The notes beneath the pieces were generated by a model. The model did not search any database. It was not told the DNA's origin and saw nothing but the letters and a program-made list of their open reading frames with translations. The position numbers and the translations under genes are program-made. 64,000 nt of DNA, from positions 62,001 to 126,000 of the forward strand of contig NZ_JACNML010000004.1 in NCBI RefSeq assembly GCF_020005365.1, written 5' to 3'. Positions 46,456 to 54,903 of this stretch are shown piece after piece (position 1 is the first letter of the stretch; each line of letters starts with the position of its first letter). This stretch comes from Kangiella shandongensis (lineage in GTDB: Bacteria > Pseudomonadota > Gammaproteobacteria > Enterobacterales > Kangiellaceae).

Positions 46456-46484
46456 AAAAAGCCAGAGCATTGCTCTGGCTTTTT
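46456..46484. terminator. Bidirectional terminator between metE and the M13 peptidase gene
   Basis: AAAAAGCCAGAGC, loop ATT, GCTCTGGCTTTTT: a 13-base perfect stem with A and T tracts on both sides, serving metE and the convergent gene. Confidence 0.93.
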
Positions 46485-46498
46485 GGTTTATCTGATGA

Positions 46499-48610
46499 TT
46501 ACCAGATTTTAACGCGCTTTTCAGGCGCCAGGTACATCTCATCCGTTGGCTCTACGTCAAATGCTTCGTAGAACTCAGGCATGTTACGTACTGTACCATT
46601 CGCACGGAATTCGCTTGGCGAGTGTGGGTCAGTGTCGATACGCTTACGTAGTTCTTCATCACGATACTTACGACGCCATACCTGTGCCCAACCAAAAAAT
46701 ACACGCTGATCGCCAGTTAGACCGTCGATCACAGGCGCTTCTTTACCTTCTTTCGACAGTTGGTATGCCTTGTAAGCAATCGTTAAACCACCCAGATCAC
46801 CGATATTTTCGCCCTGAGTAAATTCGCCATTGACGTGTACTCCGTCTAATACGGTGAAATCGCTGTACTGAGCAACGAGCTTATCGGTACGCTTGGTGAA
46901 TTCTTTTAAATCGTCTTCAGTCCACCAGTTACGTAATTTACCGTCACCATCGTATTGTGCACCTGAGTCGTCGAAACCGTGACCCATTTCGTGACCGATC
47001 ACAGCACCGATACCGCCATAGTTTACAGCATCGTCCGCTTCCATGTTAAAGAAAGGAGGTTGTAGGATTGCCGCAGGGAACACGATTTCATTCATGACTG
47101 GATTGTAATAAGCGTTAACCGTTTGTGGCGTCATAAACCATTCGGTACGATCAATTGGCTGGCCCAGTTTTTCACGGTTTTTCTTAACTTGAACCAAAGC
47201 TGCACGCTTCATGTTACCGTATAGATCGTCGTCTTTAATTTCCAGATCGGAGTAATCTTTCCACTTATCAGGGTAGCCGATTTTAGGTGTAAACTTGCTG
47301 AGTTTATCAAGCGCCTGTTTCTTGGTATCTTCACTCATCCAGTCAAGCTCTTTAATGCCCTGGGCATAGGCTCGACGTAAATTTTCAACCAGTTCAACCA
47401 TGCGCTCTTTGGCTTCTGGTTTGAAGTGCTTTTTGACGTAAATTTTACCAACAACTTCGCCTAGCGTGCCGTTGATGACGTTAACACCGCGTTTCCAACG
47501 AGGTTCCTGCTCTTCAACACCACTTAGCACACCTTTGTAGAAACGGAAGTTTTCATCGTCCATTTCTTTGGTCAGGAAGCTGGCGCTATTTGTAATCGCG
47601 TGCCATTTGAAGTAAGTTTTCCAGTCTTCCAGCGGCACTTCTTTTAACATGTCGTTTAAGGCAGCGAAGTAGTCCGGCTGACCAACGATGACATTGTCAA
47701 CACCTTCCAGCATTGAGTTTTCCTGCCAGCGTGCCCAGTCGATATTTGAAAGCGTGTTTTGCAGATCCGCGAAGCTCAATTTATTATAACGAGCAACGGG
47801 GTTACGTAGCTTTTCTTTCGGCCAGTGTTTTTGCGCGATGCTGGTTTCAAGCCCCATGACCTCGGCTGCTTTTTCTTCACCGCCTTCGACACCGGCAAGT
47901 GCGAACATTTTGGCGATATGCTCAACATATTGGTCACGGATTTTTTGACTCTTTTCATCTTCTTTCAAGTAAGAATCACGGCTTGGTAAACCCAGACCAC
48001 TTTGACTCATCTGAGTGATGTAAGTATCTGGTTGTTTCGCATCAACATAAACATAAGTGCTGAATGGTGAGGTTGAGACCATTTGTGCGTAAGCAATGTA
48101 TTCCGACAGATCGGACAAGTTTTCAATCGCATCAATACGCTCCAGCTCTGGCTGAAGAGGCTTGGTACCAAGCTCTTCAAGCTGCGCAGTGTTCATGTAG
48201 CTTTCGAAAAGATCCCCCACCTGTTGCTCTTCAGATCCTTTTTCCGCTTTAGTTTGTGCAGCTTCTTCAATGATGGCGCGCACATCTTTCTTAGCTTGCT
48301 CTGCCAATTTCGTGAAAGAACCATAGTTTGATTTATCCGCTGGGATTTCAAACTCTTTAAGCCACTTACCATTAACGTGGCGGAATAAGTCATCCTGTGG
48401 ACGCACTGAGTTATCAAAATACTCAGTATCGATCCCGGAAACGAGTTGCTGCTTGGCTTCTTTTTTCTGTTCAACTTTTTTGTCAGCTTTTACAACTTGT
48501 TGCTCATTGCTTTGCGCTGCTGTTTCTGTTGGAGCCTTATCCTGATTGTTGTCAGAATTACAAGCTGCCAAAACTGCTAAGCACACTGAGCTTACGATCA
48601 GTTTTTTCAT
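46499..48610 (-). CDS. M13 family zinc endopeptidase, lipoprotein (PepO/neprilysin-like)
   Basis: A 703-residue predicted lipoprotein: signal MKKLIVSSVCLAVLAAC with lipobox LAAC and a Lys/Gln-rich linker, then the M13 peptidase. The zinc motif HEMGH has ligands H540 and H544 with catalytic E541; the third ligand is E601 in GENIGDLGG. The substrate motif NAYYNP precedes the zinc site. It should degrade small peptides at the cell surface or in the periplasm, complementing the DPP-IV-type enzyme and the POT transporter. Confidence 0.94.
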   Translation of the reverse strand: MKKLIVSSVCLAVLAACNSDNNQDKAPTETAAQSNEQQVVKADKKVEQKKEAKQQLVSGIDTEYFDNSVRPQDDLFRHVNGKWLKEFEIPADKSNYGSFTKLAEQAKKDVRAIIEEAAQTKAEKGSEEQQVGDLFESYMNTAQLEELGTKPLQPELERIDAIENLSDLSEYIAYAQMVSTSPFSTYVYVDAKQPDTYITQMSQSGLGLPSRDSYLKEDEKSQKIRDQYVEHIAKMFALAGVEGGEEKAAEVMGLETSIAQKHWPKEKLRNPVARYNKLSFADLQNTLSNIDWARWQENSMLEGVDNVIVGQPDYFAALNDMLKEVPLEDWKTYFKWHAITNSASFLTKEMDDENFRFYKGVLSGVEEQEPRWKRGVNVINGTLGEVVGKIYVKKHFKPEAKERMVELVENLRRAYAQGIKELDWMSEDTKKQALDKLSKFTPKIGYPDKWKDYSDLEIKDDDLYGNMKRAALVQVKKNREKLGQPIDRTEWFMTPQTVNAYYNPVMNEIVFPAAILQPPFFNMEADDAVNYGGIGAVIGHEMGHGFDDSGAQYDGDGKLRNWWTEDDLKEFTKRTDKLVAQYSDFTVLDGVHVNGEFTQGENIGDLGGLTIAYKAYQLSKEGKEAPVIDGLTGDQRVFFGWAQVWRRKYRDEELRKRIDTDPHSPSEFRANGTVRNMPEFYEAFDVEPTDEMYLAPEKRVKIW

Positions 48611-48738
48611 AGAACACCTGTGTAGTTATCGTGAAATTAGAATTTTTCTAGCACAACATACTACCAGAAATGGAGGGGAGTGGAAGGGTGGGAGTTTGCC
48701 GAATCGTTACAGAATATTTCTCTAAAGCGAGAACTGTA

Positions 48739-48805
48739 CAACCAGCCGCGTGCTGTAAAAAAATATAACCTATTGTTTATATTAAGGTTATGGGCGGGCT
48801 GGTTG
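48739..48805. other. Nested inverted repeat between the thioesterase and M13 genes
   Basis: CAACCAGCC (48739-48747) is perfectly complementary to GGCTGGTTG (48797-48805), and inside it ATAACCT (48765-48771) pairs with AGGTTAT (48785-48791). The 216-base gap contains nothing else recognisable. It may be a terminator for the minus-strand thioesterase gene (there is a T-rich part on that strand) or a repeat element. Confidence 0.45.
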
Positions 48806-48826
48806 CAAAGTAATACAGGTAACGGA

Positions 48827-49291
48827 TTAAGAGGTCAGTAGCTCTGGTTGCAGTTTCAGAATTTTGTCCAGTATATCGCCTTTGACTGTGACTTTTTGAC
48901 CTGTACGGTAGTCCAGCATGACAATTTTGCAGTAGCCCAAGGTGGTGACCGTCTTTTGCTTTTCACTGAAGGCCTGATACTCCATCACAAAGCCAAACTC
49001 ATCAATTTCACTGACTTTAGTGCCGATATGTAAAGTATCCGGATAAAAAACAGGTCGACGATAACGGCAGTAGATATCGCCCAAAATAGGGCCGACTGGC
49101 GATTTCTTGATGTCGGCTTCCATGTGCATTGCCTCCATATATGCGATACGAGCACTTTCAAAGTAGCGCAGGTAACTGACATTATTAACGTGTTGAAAGG
49201 CGTCCATTTCGCCCCATGCAACACGGATCGGCAGTATTACAGGGTAGTCTTGTTCAAACTGTTCAAGTGTTTCAGCAGGGTTTGCTTTCAT
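48827..49291 (-). CDS. Acyl-CoA thioesterase, 4HBT hotdog family
   Basis: A 154-residue hotdog-fold protein. The pattern VAWGEMDAFQHVNNVSYLRYFE is the 4-hydroxybenzoyl-CoA thioesterase signature, with D30 as likely catalytic Asp. YCRYRRPVFYPDTL and GYCKIVMLD are also typical. It probably hydrolyses short or medium acyl-CoA; the substrate is not defined. It lies 84 bases downstream of ttcA on the same strand. Confidence 0.88.
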   Translation of the reverse strand: MKANPAETLEQFEQDYPVILPIRVAWGEMDAFQHVNNVSYLRYFESARIAYMEAMHMEADIKKSPVGPILGDIYCRYRRPVFYPDTLHIGTKVSEIDEFGFVMEYQAFSEKQKTVTTLGYCKIVMLDYRTGQKVTVKGDILDKILKLQPELLTS

Positions 49292-49375
49292 AGTCTTTAA
49301 TGGTAATTAGCTCATCGGACCATCTTAACAAGGACGCAGCAATTGGCGAATAGTTTTTCTAAATCTGTTTCATAT

Positions 49376-50296
49376 CTAGCCGATATTTACAAACTGAATG
49401 CTGTTATTCGAAGGCTCGGTTACCTCTTCATCATCCTGCTCGACAGGCGGTTGCGGTAAGTCGGGTGCGTCGAACAAAGTATCACCGCCTGCTTTTTGCG
49501 AAAAAGCATCCTGCGATAAGCCCTGAAAATCATACAGATCCGTATCGGCCAGGTGGGATGGGGCAACATTACTCATCGCCTTAAAAATCGTTTCAACGCG
49601 TCCAGGGTATTTGCGATCCCAGTCTTGTAGCATCATCTTGATGTTCTGGCGCTGCAGGTTTTCCTGCGATCCACAAAGGTTGCAAGGAATAATTGGGAAG
49701 GCTTTGGCTTTGGCGAATTGAGCGATATCTTTCTCTTTGCAGTAAGCTAGCGGGCGGATCACAATGTGTTTGCCGTCGTCACTTTTCAGCTTCGGTGGCA
49801 TGGATTTCATGGCCCCGCCAAAGAACATGTTCAGGAACAGAGTTTCGATCATGTCATCGCGGTGGTGCCCCAGTGCAATCTTGGTGATGCCGTTACGTTC
49901 AGCCCAGCCATAAATAATGCCTCGACGCAAACGAGAGCAGAGGCCGCAGGTGGTCTTGCCTTCTGGAATGACGCGCTTCACCACGCTGTAGGTGTCTTCT
50001 TCGATGATCTCAAAAGGAATGTCAATGGAGGATAAATAGTTTGGCAGAACGTCTTCCGGGAAACCGGGTTGTTTTTGGTCGAGGTTGACGGCGACCAGCT
50101 CAAATTTGACCGGAGCGCTTTTCTGCAGGTTCATCAAGATATCCAGCAGGGTATAAGAGTCCTTGCCGCCAGAAAGACAGACCATCACCTTATCGCCATC
50201 CTCGATCATGGAAAAGTCCATAATGGCTTTTCCCACATTACGGCGCAGGCGTTTTTGTAATTTGTTAAACTCGAGTTTGTTGCGTTTATCTGTCAT
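49376..50296 (-). CDS. ttcA: tRNA 2-thiocytidine biosynthesis protein TtcA
   Basis: ATP-dependent enzyme that thiolates cytidine 32 of certain tRNAs. The 306-residue protein has the PP-loop SGGKDS (42-47), the CGLC pair C117/C120 and a later CNLC with C205/C208 for the iron-sulphur cluster, and [11 protein letters not shown] in between. The C-terminal tail is acidic and variable. The start at 50296 follows a normal leader. Confidence 0.95.
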   Translation of the reverse strand: MTDKRNKLEFNKLQKRLRRNVGKAIMDFSMIEDGDKVMVCLSGGKDSYTLLDILMNLQKSAPVKFELVAVNLDQKQPGFPEDVLPNYLSSIDIPFEIIEEDTYSVVKRVIPEGKTTCGLCSRLRRGIIYGWAERNGITKIALGHHRDDMIETLFLNMFFGGAMKSMPPKLKSDDGKHIVIRPLAYCKEKDIAQFAKAKAFPIIPCNLCGSQENLQRQNIKMMLQDWDRKYPGRVETIFKAMSNVAPSHLADTDLYDFQGLSQDAFSQKAGGDTLFDAPDLPQPPVEQDDEEVTEPSNNSIQFVNIG

Positions 50297-50606
50297 GGCT
50301 ACACACTAAAAATTGCTGAACAAGATGAAAACTGACGCTATTATACATGAAGATAACTTGGATTTAGTCACTTTATCGGAATTTGCAGGCTCAAAAATTT
50401 AAGTGACGAATATATAAAGAAAAATATACAGTTAGAGTCCCGTTTTTAACGAAATCACTGGGGGTGGCAAAGGTCAAGACTGTAAGGCAGATGAGTTCCT
50501 CAGTTAGTAAGGGCGGAGCGAGCCGGGAAATTGCCGATGATGACCGAATGCAGTAGATTATGCTGGTGGGCGCCCGAATTCATAATAAACGATAAGTCAT
50601 AACCCT
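50297..50606. other. Divergent gap between ttcA and the Gate-domain gene
   Basis: A 310-base gap. The first third is AT-rich; the middle (about 50450-50560) is GC-richer and purine-rich, with GGGCGCCC (50568-50575) at its end. Two ATG-started frames of 25 and 21 codons occur but lack ribosome sites. I see no tRNA, no terminator and no clear promoter here. Confidence 0.3.
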
Positions 50607-51836
50607 ATGCTGAATATTATCTGGTTGTTCTTTTTTGTCATTGCCTTTGCCCTGGCAACCTTTGACTGGTTGGTGGGTGGGAATCAGGCCGCGTTTCCCG
50701 ACCTGGTAAAATCTCTGTTCGATATGGCCAAGCTCAGTGTCACTATTGCGATTGGTTTGATCGGTGTCCTGGCTTTCTGGTTAGGGTTATTGCGAATAGC
50801 TGAGCAGAGCGGCCTGGTAAACAAGTTGGCTCGCTTATTGGCTCCTCTTTTTACCAAGTTGATGCCAGAAGTTCCTAAGGGCCATCCAGCGCTGGGCAGT
50901 ATCAGTATGAACATGGCTGCCAACATGCTGGGCCTCGACAATGCGGCAACCCCGATGGGGATTCGGGCCATGGAGCAGCTCCAGGAATTAAATCCGAACA
51001 AATCGACCGCCACGAATGCACAAATACTGTTTTTGGTGCTGAATACCTCGGCAGTGACCATTATTCCGATCACTATCATGTTGTACCGGGCGCAGATGGG
51101 AGCCTCGGATCCGGCGGCTATTTTCCTGCCTATCTTATTAGCCACCAGTGCTTCGACCTTTTTTGGTTTATTAGCTGTTGCCTGGGTACAAAAGCTGTCG
51201 ATCATTAATCGCGTGGTTGGTTTGTATTTCTTGGTATTTGCCGCAACTATCGGTGGTTTGGTCACGGCTTTATTCTTGCTGCCCGCTGGGAAAATGTCTG
51301 AAGTCAGCTCTGCGCTGGGAAACTTTTTGTTAATGGCTGCCATTGTGTTGATATTGCTTCATGGTTGGCGACGCAAGCTGGCAGTGTATGAAGAGTTTGT
51401 GGAAGGGGCTAAAGAAGGCTTTAAAGTCGCTGTAACTATTATCCCATACCTTGTTGCCATGTTGACTGCGATCGGCGCACTACGAGCTTCCGGTGCACTG
51501 GATGCATTCGCCTCAGGCTTAAGTTGGCTATTCTCAGGTCTGGGGCTGGATACGCGCTTTGTTGAAGCTTTGCCGACGGCGTTGATGAAGCCATTTAGTG
51601 GCAGTGGAGCGAGGGCCATGATGCTGGAAACAATGGAGTCTCAGGGAGTGGATTCTCTTGCCGGTTACATGGTGGCGACGATTCAGGGAAGTACAGAAAC
51701 GACTTTCTATGTCTTAACGGTTTATTTTGGTGCTGTCGGCATTAAGAAAATTCGCCATGCATTAGGCTGTGGTCTTTTTGCGGATTTGGCTGGAATGGTT
51801 GCTGCAATTTTGATCGGGTATTGGTTTTTTGCTTAG
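50607..51836 (+). CDS. Nucleoside recognition (Gate) domain membrane protein, SpmA-SpmB-like
   Basis: A 409-residue membrane protein with two Gate domains, corresponding to a fusion of SpmA (first half, GHPALGSISMNMAANMLGLDNAATPMG) and SpmB (second half, FKVAVTIIPYLVAMLTAIGALRASG and PFSGSGARAMM). Eight or more hydrophobic segments are evident. Such fused proteins are widespread in proteobacteria that do not sporulate, so the spore-maturation name is historical; a transport role is suspected but unproven. Confidence 0.85.
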   Translation: MLNIIWLFFFVIAFALATFDWLVGGNQAAFPDLVKSLFDMAKLSVTIAIGLIGVLAFWLGLLRIAEQSGLVNKLARLLAPLFTKLMPEVPKGHPALGSISMNMAANMLGLDNAATPMGIRAMEQLQELNPNKSTATNAQILFLVLNTSAVTIIPITIMLYRAQMGASDPAAIFLPILLATSASTFFGLLAVAWVQKLSIINRVVGLYFLVFAATIGGLVTALFLLPAGKMSEVSSALGNFLLMAAIVLILLHGWRRKLAVYEEFVEGAKEGFKVAVTIIPYLVAMLTAIGALRASGALDAFASGLSWLFSGLGLDTRFVEALPTALMKPFSGSGARAMMLETMESQGVDSLAGYMVATIQGSTETTFYVLTVYFGAVGIKKIRHALGCGLFADLAGMVAAILIGYWFFA

Positions 51837-51983
51837 CGGCAGAGGGTATGTAGTAAGTAAATGCTCACCTGTGTAAAAAGTGCAAAAATGACTTGATATT
51901 TTCGCTTAGTGTATTTTGCTACATGACAAAATAATCATTAGAAATCCACAATCGCCATATAAGGCTTATGTTATAAGGGATTG

Positions 51984-52015
51984 CCCCCGTTTAAGAAGTA
52001 AACAGGCGGTTTTTA
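51984..52015 (+). terminator. Imperfect terminator after the Gate-domain gene
   Basis: GCCCCCGTTTA pairs with TAAACAGGCGG around a five-base loop, with one bulge and one mismatch, followed by TTTTT. It lies about 150 bases after the gene. Its sequence resembles the hairpin at 52195-52219. Confidence 0.5.
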
Positions 52016-52145
52016 GTCTATAGATAAGATGTTAACCTATTGAAAGTAAAAAGAAAACGTAAAAATTGTATAAAAAGTGAACAGTTTGTTGGGGTGCACC
52101 ATGTTTTATAGCTTATGCGAAGGTTTAAGCAATTTTTCCCCAAAG

Positions 52146-52154
52146 TTATCCACA
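52146..52154 (+). promoter_or_regulatory. Single consensus DnaA box
   Basis: TTATCCACA is a perfect 9-mer DnaA box in the 392-base gap 51837-52228, close to an AT-rich stretch (TTTTTCCCC before it). No other consensus box is seen nearby, so this is not a replication origin. It may regulate a neighbour or titrate DnaA, or be chance. Confidence 0.4.
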
Positions 52155-52194
52155 GGAAATGTGAAAACTTTTTGACGGTAAGATGACAGTGTGA

Positions 52195-52219
52195 AGCCTG
52201 TTTAGAAAATAAACAGGCT
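52195..52219. terminator. Hairpin at the end of the methyltransferase gene
   Basis: AGCCTGTTTA, loop GAAAA, TAAACAGGCT: a perfect ten-base stem just beyond the minus-strand stop of the methyltransferase gene. A long T-run is lacking. The right arm resembles that of the hairpin at 51984-52015. Confidence 0.5.
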
Positions 52220-52228
52220 ATATGACAG

Positions 52229-52825
52229 TTACTCTTCTTTAACCGCGCTGGCCACGGTGTAGGCAGGTCCTTGCTTATGCTTTTTATAGTTACCAAAAAC
52301 TTCTTTAAAAGCGCGCTTCATAAAATCCCTCAGACCAGTGATAGTCACCACGTAGAGACGGCCGCCAGGAGCCAGGCGTTTATAGGCGTCGTGCAGGAAT
52401 ATATATAACAGCTCATTACCTACTTTCGCCGGAATATTCGATACCATGACATTAAAGTCTTTTTCCGGCACTTCTGAAAAACCATTACTGAGTCTGGCTC
52501 TCGCATTATTCAACTGGTTTTTACGAGCATTGCGCTGGGCGTAATCAACGGCTACATAATCCTTATCCACCAAGATTACTTCACCCTGAGGGGCCATCTT
52601 TGCTATGGTTAATCCTAAAGCGCCGTAACCACACCCCAGATCAAGGCACTTGTCATCCGGTTGTACGTCGAGATACTTCAGTAACATGATGGAGCCATCA
52701 TCTATCGTTTTTGGGGAAAAAATTCCCCAGGTGGTATCGAAACTCATCGGGAAGCCGTTGAGGGTTGTTTCGACCATCAGGTCTTTTTTTAGATCTGAGA
52801 TTTGTTCTTTGCTGTAATGGGCCAT
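52229..52825 (-). CDS. Class I SAM-dependent methyltransferase, RsmC-like
   Basis: A 198-residue Rossmann methyltransferase. The SAM-binding CLDLGCGYGALGL and the acidic VDKD that follows are clear. Motif IV, which is NPP in true RsmC and other amino-methylating enzymes, reads SNIPAKVG here, so the target atom is uncertain. The beginning (GIFSPKTIDDGSIMLLKYL) matches the C-terminal half of RsmC and the short RsmC-like proteins. A 16S rRNA guanine N2 role is possible but not secure. Confidence 0.75.
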   Translation of the reverse strand: MAHYSKEQISDLKKDLMVETTLNGFPMSFDTTWGIFSPKTIDDGSIMLLKYLDVQPDDKCLDLGCGYGALGLTIAKMAPQGEVILVDKDYVAVDYAQRNARKNQLNNARARLSNGFSEVPEKDFNVMVSNIPAKVGNELLYIFLHDAYKRLAPGGRLYVVTITGLRDFMKRAFKEVFGNYKKHKQGPAYTVASAVKEE

Positions 52826-52955
52826 GTCACCGGTTTATGTTAGCCATGGAAAGTGGGCATATTCTAGCACTGCATAAGGTAAATCCCTAATCAATGAGGG
52901 GATGTGTGTGTTAAGATCGCTGAATCTTTCACTGGTCTAAATTAAGACTCTTTAT

Positions 52956-54014
52956 ATGCAACAAGCTCCTTTCGTCTTTTTTTGTCGTCCCGGCTTTGAA
53001 TCGGATTGTGCTGCAGAAGTACAGGCGATTGCAAATGCCTGTGAATTAGCTGGTTATGCTAACGCTCAGACCGATTCAGGTTATGTGCGCTTTTTTCTAT
53101 TCGATGAACAGAGTGCGGAGCAGTTTTTTGAAATCCTCGATCTGGACGACATCGTTTTTGCCAGACAGTGGTTTTGGGCAAAAGCTGAATTGGAAAAGAT
53201 GTCACTGGATGATCGCATTAGCCCTATTATTGATGTCTGTACCGATGTCGCAATGGCACACAGTGTACTGGTTGAGCATTTGGATAGTAATGAGGGACGC
53301 GAGTTATCCAAATTCTGTAAAAAGTTTTCAACGCCATTGACGATAGCGCTGGAAAAGCAGGGACTGATTCATGATGACAGTGAGTTCCGCTTGCATGTAT
53401 TGTTTATCGCTAACGATAACTGCCTGGTCGGCTATTCACCGGTGGAGCGCTCGAGCGCACAAAAAGGCGGTATTTTGCGTCTAAAAGCACCTAAACAGGC
53501 ACCGAGTCGTTCGACTTTGAAATTGGACGAAGCGATCCAGACCTTGATGTCACGAAAACAGCAGCATCAGGTTTTTAGACTGGGTAATACCTCGGCCGAT
53601 TTAGGTGCGGCTCCCGGTGGTTGGACGTATCAATTAGTTGAGCGTGGGCTGCAAGTTGCGGCCATTGATAATGGCCCTATGGATAAAAAGCTGATGGCAA
53701 CGGAACAGGTGGAGCATTTTAAGGAAAATGCTTTTAGCTGGCTGCCAGAAAAATCGGTTGATGTTGTGGTTTGCGATATGGTCGAAAAACCATCGTTGGT
53801 GGCTAATCTGATGGCGACCTGGCTGGAAGGTTCTCATGCTAAACACGCCATATTCAACCTGAAACTGCCTATGAAAAAGCGGTTCCAGGAAGTCGCTGAT
53901 TGTATTGGCTTGATTTGTGAGCGCCTGGAAGAGGAAGAATTAAAATATCATTGGCAGGCTAAGCATTTGTATCACGATCGAGAAGAGATCACGGTTTACT
54001 TTCGGATAAAGTAG
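52956..54014 (+). CDS. rlmM: 23S rRNA 2'-O-ribose methyltransferase RlmM
   Basis: Methylates the 2'-hydroxyl of C2498 in 23S rRNA (E. coli numbering). The 352-residue protein has an N-terminal THUMP-like region (FFCRPGFESDCAAEVQ) and a C-terminal RrmJ-fold domain with the SAM motif DLGAAPGGWTYQLVERG starting at D215. VVCDMVEKP and the later NLKLPMKKR hold further predicted active-site residues. It is slightly shorter than E. coli RlmM. queF begins 12 bases after its stop. Confidence 0.92.
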   Translation: MQQAPFVFFCRPGFESDCAAEVQAIANACELAGYANAQTDSGYVRFFLFDEQSAEQFFEILDLDDIVFARQWFWAKAELEKMSLDDRISPIIDVCTDVAMAHSVLVEHLDSNEGRELSKFCKKFSTPLTIALEKQGLIHDDSEFRLHVLFIANDNCLVGYSPVERSSAQKGGILRLKAPKQAPSRSTLKLDEAIQTLMSRKQQHQVFRLGNTSADLGAAPGGWTYQLVERGLQVAAIDNGPMDKKLMATEQVEHFKENAFSWLPEKSVDVVVCDMVEKPSLVANLMATWLEGSHAKHAIFNLKLPMKKRFQEVADCIGLICERLEEEELKYHWQAKHLYHDREEITVYFRIK

Positions 54015-54026
54015 GAGAGTAGGTTT

Positions 54027-54848
54027 ATGACAGACAAAACTATTCCTTTAGGTAAGGAGGTGTCTTACCCGCAGCAGTACGATGCGAGCTTACTGTTCCC
54101 TGTCGCGCGACAGCTTAAAAGAGATGAGCTCGGTTTAAAAAAAGGTCTGCCGTTTCATGGCAGTGAGTTCTGGAATGGTTATGAACTGTCCTGGCTTAAT
54201 GGTAAAGGTAAGCCGCAGGTGGCTATCGGTGTATTCGAGTTTCCTTATGATACTGCGAACATTATCGAGTCGAAGTCTTTTAAACTGTATTTGAACTCAT
54301 ATAATCAGACACGTTTTGATACCTGGCAAGAAGTGCAGCATCGGCTGCAGAAGGATCTGTCACAAGCCGCCGGTGGTGAGGTCAGCGTGAACCTTTATCG
54401 GTTAGCTTATTATCAGAAAAGTGTCCCAGTGATCGAGACAGAAACGGTATTAATTGATGAGTTGGATATTGAGGTCGATTACTATGATTACGACGCCAGC
54501 TTACTTAAAACGCATGATAAAGCCGTTGAAGAGTATTTGCGAAGTGATTTACTGAAAAGCAATTGCTTGATCACCTCTCAACCGGACTGGGCTACGGTGC
54601 TGGTGCGTTATAAAGGCCAGCAGATCGATCACGAATCTCTACTGCGCTATTTTATTTCCTTCCGCAATCATAATGAATTCCATGAGCAGTGTGTGGAGCG
54701 TATCTTTACCGATATTATGGATATCTGTCAGCCACAGGAACTGACGGTTTATGCACGTTATACGCGACGGGGTGGCTTGGATATCAATCCATGGCGGAGT
54801 AATGTCGAGGGCCATTCTGAGCTAAATACTCGCTTAGTAAGACAATAG
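54027..54848 (+). CDS. queF: NADPH-dependent 7-cyano-7-deazaguanine reductase QueF, type II
   Basis: Reduces preQ0 to preQ1 in queuosine synthesis. At 273 residues it is the long, two-lobed type II form. The NADPH motif ESKSFKLYLNSYNQTRF lies in the first lobe, and the predicted catalytic cysteine is C180 (NCLITSQPDW) with FHEQCVERIF after it. The gene has its own ribosome site and follows rlmM closely. A strong terminator follows. Confidence 0.95.
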   Translation: MTDKTIPLGKEVSYPQQYDASLLFPVARQLKRDELGLKKGLPFHGSEFWNGYELSWLNGKGKPQVAIGVFEFPYDTANIIESKSFKLYLNSYNQTRFDTWQEVQHRLQKDLSQAAGGEVSVNLYRLAYYQKSVPVIETETVLIDELDIEVDYYDYDASLLKTHDKAVEEYLRSDLLKSNCLITSQPDWATVLVRYKGQQIDHESLLRYFISFRNHNEFHEQCVERIFTDIMDICQPQELTVYARYTRRGGLDINPWRSNVEGHSELNTRLVRQ

Positions 54849-54860
54849 CTTTAAGCATAA

Positions 54861-54887
54861 AAAAACCAGCCCGAAGGCTGGTTTTTT
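54861..54887. terminator. Bidirectional terminator between queF and the POT gene
   Basis: AAAAACCAGCC, loop CGAA, GGCTGGTTTTT: an 11-base perfect stem with A and T tracts on both sides. Confidence 0.93.
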
Positions 54888-54903
54888 TTATAACTAGTAG
54901 TGA

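Noticed and set aside
50325-50402. 25-codon frame upstream of the Gate-domain gene
   Set aside because: No ribosome site and no recognisable sequence.
50491-50556. 21-codon frame upstream of the Gate-domain gene
   Set aside because: Too short, with no supporting signal.
51837-52228. Replication origin
   Set aside because: Only one DnaA box, no box cluster, and no dnaA, gyrB, rpmH or mnmG neighbours.
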